Positions 34,330 through 46,021 of a DNA stretch of 64,000 nucleotides are shown one piece after another. Source of the stretch: Castanea sativa (lineage: Eukaryota; Streptophyta; Magnoliopsida; Fagales; Fagaceae); contig NC_134017.1 in NCBI RefSeq assembly GCF_040712315.1, positions 28,441,273 through 28,505,272 on the forward strand, read 5' to 3'. Under the pieces are notes generated by a model. It was given only the letters and a program-made list of their open reading frames with translations, did not search any database and was not told the DNA's origin. Each line of letters opens with the position of its first letter. Position 1 is the stretch's first letter. Made by a program: the position numbers and the translations under genes.

Positions 34330-34985
34330 TCGCACCTAGCTGCAATCCTGAATAGCTACAACATTGCTTTGCTACCCTTAACCCAGCAGCACCACATCCA
34401 GCAGCAATCCTGACCAGCTGCAGAATTACCTTGTTACCCTCACTTTAGTAGCACTGCACCCAGCTGCAATCTTGATCGACTTCAACGTTGCCTCGTAATC
34501 CAGCAGTACCACATCCAGTAGCAATCCTGACTAGCTGCAGAATTACCTTGCTGCCCTCACTTTCGAAGCACCGCACCCAGCTGCAATCCTGATCAGCTTC
34601 AACGTTGCCTTGCTGCCCTCACTCCAGCAGATCCACACCCAGCTGCAATCCTGAACAAACATTGCCTTACTACACTCAAACCAGCAGCACTACATCCAGT
34701 TGCAACATTGCTTTGCTGTCCTCAATCCAACAGCACAGCACCCAACTGTAATCCTGACCAACTGCAACATTGCGTTGCTGCCTTCAACCCAGCAGCGCCA
34801 CACCCAGCCGCAATCCTGACTAAGTTGCAACATTACTTTGTTGCCCTTAATCCAGCAGCACCGCACCCAGTTGCAATCCTGACCAACTGCAACATTGCTT
34901 TGCTGCCGTCACTCCAGCAGCACCGCACCCAGCTGCAACATTACGTTGCTGCCATCAACCCAGCAGCATCATCTCCAGCAGTTAA
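34330..34985. repeat. CAGCAGC/CAGCTGCAATCCTGA tandem array
   Basis: About ten imperfect units of 60-66 bp containing CCAGCAGCACCGCACC, CAGCTGCAATCCTGACC and AACATTGCTTTGCTGCC. It is GC-richer than its surroundings. The 126-codon frame at 34708-35085 is created by it. Confidence 0.75.
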
Positions 34986-35067
34986 CAATTTCAAACTAGC
35001 TTATCTAAAAAAGTCTTCAAGTAAACCCTCTACTCGTGCATGCCCTTGCAGTACAAGCCCATGCACT

Positions 35068-35087
35068 CGGGGGGCTAAATGTTGAGG
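35068..35087 (+). promoter_or_regulatory. Polypurine tract and LTR start of a second relative
   Basis: CGGGGGGCTAAA directly followed by TGTTGAGG at 35080. The GGGCTAAA-TGTTGAGG junction also occurs at the true 3' LTR of element B (50816-50831). The following sequence differs after the first ten bases, so this is a related but different LTR. Confidence 0.6.
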
Positions 35088-35115
35088 ACTCTTTTTTCGG
35101 CCCACATGGCATTAC

Positions 35116-36552
35116 TGAAGGAAAAATTCTAGTTTTGTATCTCATACAAAACACATAGCGGAAGCAACAAACAAGGATCTATTTCATTCATGGTTGATAA
35201 CGTGCACTATGTAAATTTCAGAATTCAAGAACAAGATAGTGTACCTTAGTGTGGAGAAATTCAAAACAAAGATTAGAAGCACTTGGGAACACTTTTAATC
35301 TTCACTCTAATTCCACTTAACGCCCAAGATGTGTGGTCTCTCAATCAGTTTTCAAGGGAGAATGAAAGTGTGTCTCACACTCTCTCACACACGGTTTCTT
35401 ATTTCATTTTTTCACTAACTTCAAAAAAAATTCTGTATGTTTCTCCCTTTATAAATAACTGATTATCTAATTGGGCTAGTCTATTGGGCCTTTCCAATTG
35501 GGCTTTAGTGTGTGGCTTGGAGTGGGACCAAAAGGAACCAATAAGACACTAGCTCCAATGGGCCTTGGGCTTTTTCGTCAACTCTTGACAAGTCCAAGGT
35601 TACCATTAATTATATTTAATACCACTATATAAATATAATTGCACTCTAGGCCTTATTAATAAATTATATCCCAAGACTTTATTGTACACGTAACCCCTTC
35701 ATAAAATATTCGTAGTAACACAAAGTCATAAATGTAGACTGACACTTCGTAAATTACTACATCTTATCTTTAAGTACCCGGTTTAATTCTTTAAAGTTAT
35801 TCATTATATATTAATGAAATCCAATTTCATAAATATATACTTTAGTAATTTCTTACTAAAGTGGTTAAGCCTAACTCTTTGAATAATTGAAACCATTAAA
35901 CTTATCTCAAGGGAATATTTTATATCTCCATCAAGAGACTATGAATTCCATCTTGAGAATATATGTTCCATCAACACTAAATGTGGCTGCCCAACATACT
36001 AAGGTTTTGACCATCACTTCAGATCTCACTCCTGATATATCAAAGCAACCTACACTTCATGATCAGGTCCATTATTCTCTCAGGATTAAGAGTTCATGCA
36101 AATAGAAGTCGTGAGATTTATTATTCATTTGACAGTCATTAGGAGAATAATAAACCTCACAGCGGTCCTGTTCAATATGTTTTAACTCTTAAAACATATC
36201 AACATATCAACTAGAAGTCTCCACTTCCATGATCAAGACAAATCATCTTAGTTGACACGTTATAGTCTTCGCAGATGAAATGCCCAATTTCATCACCGAT
36301 TACGAACTATAAATTCTGAGTTCACAAAAAAACTTGTGATTTACATCTTCTGTGACTTTTCACATAAATCACATACAATGCATCTCATGGACTATATGAT
36401 AATGTCTCATATTCATGTTACCATTATTTTAGATAATAATAAAATAACTTTATCAATCACAATATTAAGTCATACATCATGTCATACATAATGTCATACA
36501 TAATATCATACATAGCATCATACAATAGGATTTAAGGGCACAAATCCTAACA
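35116..36552 (-). mobile_element. Solo LTR with perfect target duplication
   Basis: 1437 bp beginning TGAAGG and ending CCTAACA, flanked by ATTAC on both sides (35111-35115, 36553-36557). On the minus strand it starts TGTTAGGATTTGTGCC, a start common among plant Copia-type LTRs. No second LTR or interior remains. Its target is the TGTTGAGG-type LTR that began at 35080. Confidence 0.85.
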
Positions 36553-36739
36553 ATTACTTCATTGGCAACCCATGCCACATCAACATATGGATTGGGCTCA
36601 CACAATGAATCAAAGCTCATGGCCCATATCACCTTTCTTACACTCATGGCAAACGGCTTCTTTAAGAAGAGCCCATATTTACACAACATCACAACAAAAC
36701 TTGAGGTACGTCATCTCATCTTCGGTTTATGATCCAAGG

Positions 36740-37319
36740 TAGGGGTGGCAAAATTTGACACGACCCGCGAACCCGACACGACACGACACGAAATTAGCAG
36801 GTTATGGGTTGAGGCTTAACGGGTTCGTGTCATATTCGGGTTGACACGACTAACCCGTTTAATAAATGGGTTGGGTTAGGGTTGAACACATAGAACCTGT
36901 TTGACCCGTCTGACCCGTTTAATTAAATGATATTTTACTAATATACCCTTCAAACTCTAGGTATATAAACTTATTAGTTGTTGTGATTTATTTTCTTTGA
37001 CATATTGTGATTGATTATTTGTGATATTGGGATATGCTTTAACTTTGAATAATTATTTGTGATGCAGTTACTCGTTAGTTCTAAATTTTATATTAAAAAT
37101 ATTTATTTGTTTGTTTTTTCATTAATTTTTATTTTTTATTTTGATAAAATCTGATAAACAGGTCGACACGACTGACCCGTTTAATAAATGGGTCGTGTTA
37201 GGGTTGAGAAATCTTGACCCGTTTAATAAACAGGTCGGGTTAGTGTTGACCTATGTAGTCGAATACTCATGACTTGACACGACACGAACCCGACACGCGA
37301 ACACGAATTGCCACCCCTA
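36740..37319. mobile_element. hAT-type miniature transposon
   Basis: 580 bp with 12-bp perfect terminal inverted repeats TAGGGGTGGCAA and an 8-bp target duplication ATCCAAGG (36732-36739, 37320-37327), the hAT signature. Near each end are many ACACGAC and ACCCGTTTAATAA motifs, partly inverted copies of each other. It has an AT-rich middle and no transposase, so it is non-autonomous. Confidence 0.9.
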
Positions 37320-39270
37320 ATCCAAGGTCATAAGTCTCTTCGGGGAAACTTTGGGAGTCATGGTTTGGAGGGCCAAGGTATGTCCAGTAAAGCTCCAGTG
37401 GTTTAAAGTTGATAAAAGAAGCATGTTGCTTGGCGTGTCTTCTCCAACTCCCTAAACTCTGACGAGTCCGTGTGTGGCGGGTAACATATGGTAAGCATCT
37501 CTTATCACGTAGCACTTAAAATGATAAAATTTCTCATTACTCTTTTCCTAAAGCTTAGTATTCATCACATGACACATATTCAATATCCCCAGCCATCTAG
37601 CTGCTGGGAATATAACTGCTTATTCAATTCCCAGTTGTTGCTATACAAATTTGGGAACTTCATTATATTATTCTACATAATCCCATTACTACTTTCAGCT
37701 AAAATACAACTCAAACACATGGCCTAATCTGATTAGCTATCCTTCATCTCTAACTATATGCAAAATATTCATTATATCACTCATACCTAGCTGCTGTCTG
37801 CCACAATCAGACCATATATTTCTCTATCAGCTGCTAGAGCAAAGCATTAAATACTCTTCTTGCTCACCAAGATTAAGTTACAACATAATGGGACCTTAAC
37901 TAAATCTCTCAACCTTCATTACCTTTCAACCAATCCTTCTATTACTTACAAGAAATGTGTTGTAATGGAACCTTGTACCAAAAACACAAACACCCAAAAG
38001 GGAAACATTTTCAGCAGACCCCCAGCAGTGTATCCAGCACTTGACACCTGGCTAGGAGTGATATTAGCAGCCATTTAATGCTAAAATCCCAGCTGCCAAC
38101 TGCTATGCCCAAAATAGCAAGATACCCTTGAAAGTGATCTTACCATTTTTAGCTAAAACCATAAAGTAAATGCTGAATGACCTCTTCAAGACTCTTCAAT
38201 CACCATGCTGACCTCTTTTGCTTCTGCCCAAAGTGACAGTTGCTCCTGACAGCTGCTCCTGACAGTTGAGACAGCTTTACCTGACAACTGGGATAGCTTT
38301 TTTAGGACAAATGTGACAGCTGACCTAGCAGCCTTAGCATTACTTTTTTTTTTTCCATATTTGGCTAAAACCAAAACCAAATAAACTAACCATCTTTTTC
38401 TTGCCAAAATACCTTCCTTTTCTACTGCTTTTCCCTAGCAGTTCTTACCCAGAATAGCAAGAACACCTTGAAACTAAACATACCTTTTTCGTCCAAATCT
38501 TAATATGGATTTTCCTAAGATTCATTGCTATTTAGGACAGATTTTTCACTAATATTATTTGCTGAAATACCCCTTTAAACTCAGTTTTAAATAGAACCCT
38601 TCATCAACACCTCAAGAGGGGGGGGGACAACCAAAAAGGGAGAAGAACTCTTTCAAAAACTCCTTCATGCTCTCTCCCTAAGCTCTGAATGAAATTCTGA
38701 GATTTTAATTTCCAAATAAGGAACTAAACGCTTCAGCCCTTAGCTCACAAATGCCTTCATAAGCCCTCATCTATCCTCCAGTAGAAAATCCCAGTAGTAC
38801 ATACCAGCAGTAAATTCCAGCAGAAAAGCCCAGTAGAAAATCCCAGCAGCTTTGCTAAACACACTACAGCCCTATTACCACTCTTATACTGATTCTCTCA
38901 CTTTTCATACTCAGAAAATAGACCTATCTTACTGCTCCCATCTCCAAATACTTATACATATCTCCATACTCTTCTCCTACAAAATCTTTCCTCTTGGAAA
39001 GCAATCTCTACAATTTCTCCAACGGTTGTAATCTCATATTTTTACTATCTTCAGTTGCCATATCTTTCATACTCTCATATATCATACATATTACAAATAC
39101 TTCAACCCACAAAACATCTCTTTCTTCACTTCTCCTACACAATCTTATACATATTTACTACAACATTACATATGACTCACTACACTCTTTTAAACTCCAT
39201 TCTCATACTCTCTCACTTTGAACTTCTACTGTTTTGCTGCTCATAAACACATATCAATACTCTTCTCTAT
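37320..39270. other. LTR-like sequence of the related element, no gene
   Basis: Diverged counterparts of element B LTR blocks: the CATGGTTTGGAGGGC block near 37350 (compare 42003), and the region before TTTTAAATAGAACCC near 38590 (compare 42352 and 54406), followed by the GGGGGAGAAGAAC-type leader. No coding sequence supported. Confidence 0.5.
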
Positions 39271-39274
39271 CTCT

Positions 39275-39460
39275 CTTATAAAAGCCCTTCTCATGGAAGG
39301 CATAAACTTTTATTACTAAAGCCCTTCTCCTAGAAGGCACCAAGATCTCACATCAAAGCCCTTCTCATGGAAGGCACAAATCCATCTTACATAAAGCCCT
39401 TTTCTTAGAAGGCACAAATACTCCATACAAAAACCCTTCTCATGGAAGGCAACACTACTC
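39275..39460. repeat. Short tandem array, AAAGCCCTTCTCATGGAAGGC units
   Basis: Five or six units of 30-40 bp. CCTTCTCATGGAAGG is itself a dyad: CCTTC and GAAGG arms. Confidence 0.75.
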
Positions 39461-39504
39461 ATAACTTCACAATAACTATAAGAGCATTGTCAATGGGAAA
39501 ACTC

Positions 39505-40010
39505 ATTTAAGTGCATGATAAGAAGAGCAAGTTTAACCAGCCCCTACACACAGCTGGACATACTCTCTCTCCCTATAGTTGCACCCTTTTTCCCCTTCGA
39601 TATTGAAGTTATTATGGCAAATTGCCCCTCAACCGTTGGGGCCACTCTGTTGGGATATCATAAACTCACAGAAGCTGTGCAGCTGGGCTACGAATCATAC
39701 AAAGATAAGTGACTTTGCTTCCTTATCTTTAAATTTACATTATTGAGCACATGAATACTTCACATTTAAATACATTTTACTTTTTTCCAACTACTATTAC
39801 AACCATTAACCAAGACTTAAACTCATTTAAATTGCATGATAAGAGGGTCAAGCTTAATTAGCCTCTACCGCTGGCATTCAGCTATAATCCTATCAGCTCA
39901 TTGGTGCTACATAGCTGGGCTCTAAATCATACGAAGATAAGTGACGTTGCTTCCATATCTTTAAATCTAAACCATTGAGTACATGATTGCTTTACCTCTA
40001 AATAAATACT
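39505..40010. repeat. Two-copy direct repeat, period about 321 bp
   Basis: GCATGATAAGA-G-CAAG occurs at 39513 and 39834, and the ACATAGCTGGGCT / CATACGAAGATAAGTGAC block near 39680 and 39935. The copies are diverged. No gene. Confidence 0.65.
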
Positions 40011-40272
40011 ACTTTATCTCAATTGATGTTACAACTACTAATTAAACCTATTATATCAAGCACATGTTACATATTTATTCAACCATTATCGTGATTCTTA
40101 GACTTTGGCTTTAATGGTTTGGTAGGCTTAAAAGGTACACTGGCAGTTGTTGGACAATGTGGCCCAATGTTGAGTTCCAGGATGCAACTCCCAAAATAAA
40201 AGAACCCGGGCCAAGCAAGGTCACCCCTCCAAAGGACCACACGTGGCCGAGCAACCGAAAAAAGCCCCCAAA

Positions 40273-43200
40273 GGCACGTCTAAGCCCGTTGTTACATGGC
40301 ACTTTAAAGCCTATTGCTACACGACACCTTTCTAAGCCCGTTGCTACACGGCACCTCTAAGCTTGTTGCTACACGGCACATTTCTAAGCTCGTTGCTACA
40401 CGGCACCTTTCTAAGCCCCGTTGCTACACGACACCTTTTGAAGCTCGTTGCTACACGACACCTCTAAGCCCGTTGCTACACGGCACCTTACAAAATTTGT
40501 TGTTACACGATACCCCTAAGTCCATTGCTACACGGCAATCTCACAAAGTCTGTCGCTACACGACAACATCTTTACAAAATCTCAAACTATTTTACAAAGC
40601 CCAAATACTAATTTGGCAAACTATTTTACAAAGCTCAAATACTAATTTGGCACTATTTTACAAAGCCCAAATGCTAATTTGGCAAACTATTTTACAAAGC
40701 TCAAATACTAATTTGGCAAACTATTTTGCAAAGCCCAAATACTAATTTGACACTATTTTAGCAAAACCCAAATATTATTTGACAACTATTTCAAGAAGCC
40801 CAAATATTATTTGGCAATTATTTCAACTATTTCCAAAAGCCCATATTTGGCCACTATTTCCACAAAGCCCAAATAATATTTGGCAACTATTTCCAAAAGC
40901 CTAAACAATATTTGGCAACTATTCCATAAAGCCCAATATTATTATGACAACTATTTCAACTATTTCCAAAAGCCCAGACAATATTTGGCAACTATTCCAT
41001 AAAGATTTTGGCAACTATTTCAACTATTTCCAAAAGCCCAAACAATATTTGGCAACTATTCCATAAAGCCCAATATTATTATGGCAACTATTTCAACTAT
41101 TTCCAAAAGCCCAAATAATATTTGGCCACTATTTCCAAAAGCTCAAACAATGTTTGGCAACTATTTTCAAAAGCCCAAATAATATTTGGCCACTATTTCA
41201 TAAAGCCCAATATTATTTGGCAACTATTTCCTAAAGCCCAAAATATTATTTGGCAACTATTTCATGAAGCCCAATATTATTTTGGCAATTATTTCAACTA
41301 TTTCATAAAGCCCAATGTCATCTTGACAACTATTTCTAAAAGCACAAATGCTATTTTTTGGCACATATTTACAAAACTTAAATATTATCTTAACAATTAT
41401 TTCACTTATACTAAACCCCTTACTCATGGGAAAAATAAATACTCATTCTTTAAAAAATAATCCTCTTATAAAACTTATAGAAGCCCATGTATATCATCCA
41501 TGGCAAAACTCTTCATTTTGTAGGGATGATCAAGCCCAAACAAGCCCAAATATAAACCCAGCTGGGGCTAGCCCAGGCCACACTCAAGTCCCAGCAGCTG
41601 GAGCTCACGTGAGCCAACTAGCCAAAACTCAGCATAAATTCAGCAGCTAGAGCCCACTCCCATCAGGTTCCAACTTGTCCAATTAAGTCAGCACAGTACA
41701 CATGTCCATCAGAGGTTGAATCCTTCCTCTACAAGCTGAAATATCATCATTTATTGTGTGACATAAAGCTGAAACAAACTTGACATAAGGCTGAAAAGAC
41801 TTGACCAGAAGCTGAAAGCACTTCAGCTAGCCATCTCCTCTTTCTCCTCCAACCCATTCAGTCAAGCATCAAAGGCAGCCATGACCAGGCCATTAAAGCT
41901 CCTGAAGTAAGTTGAAATCAACTCAATTTAATGCTAAAAAATATGTATTTTCTGGTTCATGGACCAAGCACATGAACCCCTCATGGGGAAACTTAGGGAA
42001 ATGTGGTTTGGAGGGCACCAAGGGGATCCCAGTAGAGTTCCCAACAAAGGCTCCAAGGTTGACACCTGGCTTGGGGTAATGCAACCTACCTTTGGGAGCT
42101 CTGAATCTAGTAAGCAGCACAGCCAAGGTCATTAGCTTAATGTATGCTTTAACCCCATTAGCCAAGACCAATCAACATTAATGCTAAGTCAGAATCCCAG
42201 TTGATATTACCCAAAAAAAGCAGCAAGAGTCTTCCAAATGGTCAAGCTTACCATTCTTGGCTAACACTCTAAGAACAAATTCCTAAGGATTTTCTGAAGA
42301 TTGGGAAAGATTTAGCAAAAGTTATTTGCCAATTGCCCCTTAAATCTCAACTACAGATAGAACCCTCCATTAATGCCTCAAGGGAGGGGGGAAGAACACC
42401 AAGAAACACACTCATAGAGAAAAACTCTCACAAAAACCCTTTTGTTTTAGCTTCTTAAAATCCCAGCAAAGTTCTAAGTCACAAAACTTTCATTTTCAAG
42501 CATGGAAACTGAGTTCCCCCACTCCTAACTCAAAAAACCTCCCATACCTCTACTTAAAAACATACAGCTCCTCCTCAGAAGAAAGTCCAGCAGCCCTACT
42601 ATACACTCTCACTCATTACTCATGCCTCTCACAAATGACTCTCTCTACCCATTACATATACTACATCCAAGAGCATGCTTTGACACCATAATGATCTTGC
42701 TGCACTAGCTGGGATCTCTCTCTCTCCCTTCATCTCACACTAAACTTTCCTCATTATTTGCTATCATGGAACCTATAATGTTTATCTATTCATTTACTAT
42801 TCATTATGATGTAACTGTTACCATAGAAATTTTCCCTCATATTATTGCATTAGAAGACTCTTCCTTAGAGTTAATGGATGATGATTCTGATGTTTCCTCT
42901 TAACCTGTGAAACACTCAAAGTTTATTTTACTGTACTGCTGAGTTATTTTTGCTGTAGAAATATTTTTACGGCTGGGTTATTTTTCTACAGAAACATTTT
43001 TACCGCTGGGTCACTCTTTTCTGCAGAAGTACTTTACAGCTGGGTTATTATTTGCAGAAGCACTCTACCGCTGAGTTATTTTTCTGTAGAAATAATTTTA
43101 TGGCTAGGTTACTCTTTTCTGTAGAAGTGCTTTACCGTTGGGCTATTTTCTGTAGAAAACACTTCATTGCTGAGCTATTTCACACAGTATGCTTTTCAAC

Positions 43201-43408
43201 CGCACTAACGCGTCTACTGTAGGGATTGTTTATGGGCCATTCTTGTAAGTCCGAATCTAGGTCCGAGGCATAAAAATACAGTGAGTTATTTGGATTTTCG
43301 CCAATAGCCTTTGGGTCGTACATCGGGCCCATCGTTGAGTTTCGGTTTAGGCCCCCGACCCAACATAAATCTCATTTGTTGGAAAGGAAAACTTTTTGCC
43401 CCCCGACA
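40273..43408 (+). repeat. 5' LTR of element B, main part
   Basis: Contains, in order, the CCGTTGCTACACGG array (40273-40560), the palindromic 33-bp-type array (40570-41400), a 1.2-kb unique part nearly identical to 53461-54834, a core promoter position (42352-42359, TACAGATA where the 3' LTR has TATAAATA), and a GCTGGGTTA array (42935-43190). It ends CCCCCCGACA before the primer site. Its beginning is missing here and is probably at 29369-29571. Confidence 0.75.
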
Positions 43409-43411
43409 TTT

Positions 43412-43429
43412 TGGCGACTCCATTGGGGA
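43412..43429 (+). promoter_or_regulatory. Primer binding site of element B
   Basis: TGGCGACTCCATTGGGGA begins four bases after the LTR end, the form of primer site seen in Tat/Athila-type elements. The matching tRNA was not determined. Confidence 0.6.
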
Positions 43430-43833
43430 CCCTATTGAAGCCAAAAGTTTACTATGCCTTCTAGGTTACGGAGTAGTCAACAAGAAGGGACTCAAAACAA
43501 CAGTCCCCCAGCTGCACAAAGCCATAACAGCCTAGCCACACAAGGAGAACGGGCTAGCCAACATGGATTTAACCAAGAGGGTTCTGACCACTGATTCTCT
43601 TTCCTTATGGAGACTTTGCAAGGAATGCAGCAAGCTCAACTCAAATTTGCTGAATCTTTGAGGATCTTGAGAGAAACTCAGGGGCCAACACCCCAGCCAT
43701 TACATGAAGGACCAGATCCTAGAACCCAGTAGGAAAGGGGGTCAGCCGCTAGGAATCCTCAGTTTGGTGAGCAGAATGCCTCTCTTCCTTAGTTTGTACA
43801 TTATCTGATCTCATTACTTTTCTAGAAAGGGAA

Positions 43834-45693
43834 ATGGTTAGCCAACCAAGAGAACCAAAGCACTTTGTTCGTAGGCCACGCTACCCTGCTAAGTTACTAG
43901 GCAAGCCATATCTAGAGAAATATGAGACTCCCACGTTCTCTCTTTATGATGAAAGGAAAGGGAATGCAATTAAGCATGTCAGCAAATTCCTTGATTCCAT
44001 GGGTCCTTTTGCTGGAAATGGCGATCTTTGCCTAAGAGAGTTCTCAAAATATCTTACCGATCGTGCTTACACATGGTATTCCACTCTTCAATCGGGTTCC
44101 ATTGCTACATGGGACGACATGGTTGAAAATTTCTACTCAAAATATTTCCATGGAAAAGAAAAGGTTACCATTCTCACACTTCACAACACCAAGCAAAAGT
44201 CCTCCGAAGGACTCCTTGATTTCATCCGACGATTTAGGGATGCTGCTCTTGATTGCTATGGGCAGTACAAAGAACAAGAGCTTGTTAAGATTTGCATTGA
44301 CAACATGTCTCATGAGTACCGTGCCCATTTGGAGAATCTTGATATTATTCAGTTTGCCCAGCTGCTCTAGAAAGCTAGGAAGACAATCGTATTAGTCAAG
44401 CCTCCCACTACCGAAAAAGCCAAACTAGAAAAGAAAAGTGTTCCTCAAGCTCTCATAGTCTCCAGCGGTGAACCAATAGTTGGAGAGAAGTGAAAAAGGG
44501 AAGAAGAGGAAGAGTACCCTCCTATACCTTGCACCGATGAAGAGATGAATGCCGTTATTGACAAATGGATGGCTGATGGAGTACTTAGGCCATTCAAGCC
44601 TATCCGAAAGCCTACTTCGGAGGATATGAGAAAGCCTTTCTATTGTCGATATCACCAATATGTGAGCCATGGAACTAGAGATTGTAGAGCGGTCTGAAGA
44701 ACATTTCATAAGAAAATTTCAGATGGTACTTTGAGCCTCACACGTGAACAAGGGGTCTAGCGAAACCCATTGCCTCAGCATCCTAGAAGAAAGGCCACAG
44801 CAGCTGTACTTTTTCATGATGGGGCTAATGACAATGAAGCTGCCAGCAGTACAAGTTTGCCCCCAGCAGCTATCTCTGCTCTTCAAAGAAGCCCTGCCTT
44901 TCGTACTTTGTTCAATCAGTTGGGGCTTAAAGAGGAGTCAAGGAGAACAGCAACAAAAGCCCTTGTATCCATTACAGCCAGCTCTGGAACACACTGTCTC
45001 ACAGCCAAAGCTTATGCCAGTCAAGCGTTCCTAGAGATTACTAATGCCATTACTTTCACTAATGAGGACATGGAGGTACAATACCCTAATCATAGTAAAC
45101 CATTATATGTTGCTGCTCAAATTAATAATGTTCACATAAGAAGGGCACTAGTGGACATTGGTGCATCACTTAATCTTATACCAGCCAGCACACTCAAAGC
45201 AGCTGGGATCCCACTCAGCAGAATCGCTGGGGCACCTATAGAGGTTTTTAGCTTTGCTGGAATTCATGAATGCACTCTGGGAAGTATACAATTAGTCCTT
45301 AAAGTGGGGCCTATTGTTGTCCTCACCAGATTCCATGTTATCGATTTAACTGTTTCTTATCATGCTTTACTTGGGAGGCCATGGCTCTACAAACACAAGC
45401 TTGTGCTTTCCACTTATCACCAATGTGTCAAAGGAAGATTCAATGGTAAGCATCTGCGCATCCCTACTAATCCTACACCATTTGATCTATCCGAGGCGCA
45501 TTATTTTGAGGCTACTTTCTATGATGAGCTCACCCCAAGTGGGGAAGATTCTACCTCAAGGCCCATTGGGATTCCATTACCCAGCTGGCAAGATATTGAG
45601 AATAATCCAAAGATAGACATGAGGTCTTTCCTTGATCAAAGAAAAAAGAAAAGAGAATGTGGGGAAACCTCAAGTGGTGTCTCACAGCCATAA
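43834..45693 (+). pseudogene. gag-pro: Gag-protease of element B, four nonsense codons
   Basis: One reading frame throughout, with a retrotransposon gag domain (about residues 25-170, including Phe-Leu-Asp-Ser-Met and Trp-Tyr-Ser-Thr-Leu), a single CX2H...HX4C-type knuckle (Tyr-Cys-Arg-Tyr-His...His-Gly-Thr-Arg-Asp-Cys), and an aspartic protease with Val-Asp-Ile-Gly-Ala at about residue 440. Stops at 44368 (TAG), 44491 (TGA), 44695 (TGA) and 44758 (TAG) break it; no frameshift is needed. Gag packages the element RNA and the protease cuts the polyprotein. 5' of it (43430-43833) is leader. Confidence 0.85.
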
Positions 45694-46021
45694 TGTGTAC
45701 AAATCTAGCTGCCGGATGGTCGTTTAGGGTATCGTTTATGACAATACGTGGGGCTTAGCTATCTCAAACAGAAGGGTCCGGGACTTCATGAAGCAAGTAC
45801 TACACCAACTTGTTGTTATACTTAAGAAATAGAAGCCCTAGCGGTAGAAGAAAATCTGCCCAACAGTCTGGCAGAACTATCTGAAGAGGCCCCAACGGTA
45901 ACTAATTTTTCACCTGATGTAAATTTGGAGTCCATTAATCTCAGTGATGATCCTAGTATCCAGAGGCCAACATCGGTCAATGCAACCACCGTTGGAAAAG
46001 GCTTAACTCATTTCATTATTA
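45694..46021 (+). other. Protease-RT linker region, no open frame
   Basis: 328 bases between the protease stop and the first recognisable RT-frame codons, with stops in all forward frames. It probably decayed linker coding in the original polyprotein. Confidence 0.5.

Larger units (their letters stand above)
29572..40272. other. About 10.7 kb of related LTR-like and leader sequence inside the 5' LTR of element B
   Basis: No gag or pol coding. It carries diverged versions of blocks present in element B LTRs: a CCCACA-rich start (30610-30850), CCGTTGCTACACGG array, 33-bp palindromic array, TTTACCGCTGGGTTA array, and a TTTTAAATAGAACCC core (38590). At 35080 a polypurine tract is followed by TGTTGAGG, an LTR start, so part is the interior end and LTR of another non-coding relative. 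It also holds a solo LTR and a hAT element. The exact junction history is unresolved. The 32480-33850 stretch has short broken frames and no supportable gene. Confidence 0.5.

Noticed and set aside
34708..35085. 126-codon plus-strand frame rich in Asn, Ala, Pro and Thr
   Set aside because: Lies in the CAGCAGC tandem array and has no start context or protein match.
38186..38407. 73-codon minus-strand frame with basic residues
   Set aside because: Within LTR-like sequence of the 29.6-40.3 kb block, broken in the related copies; no motif.
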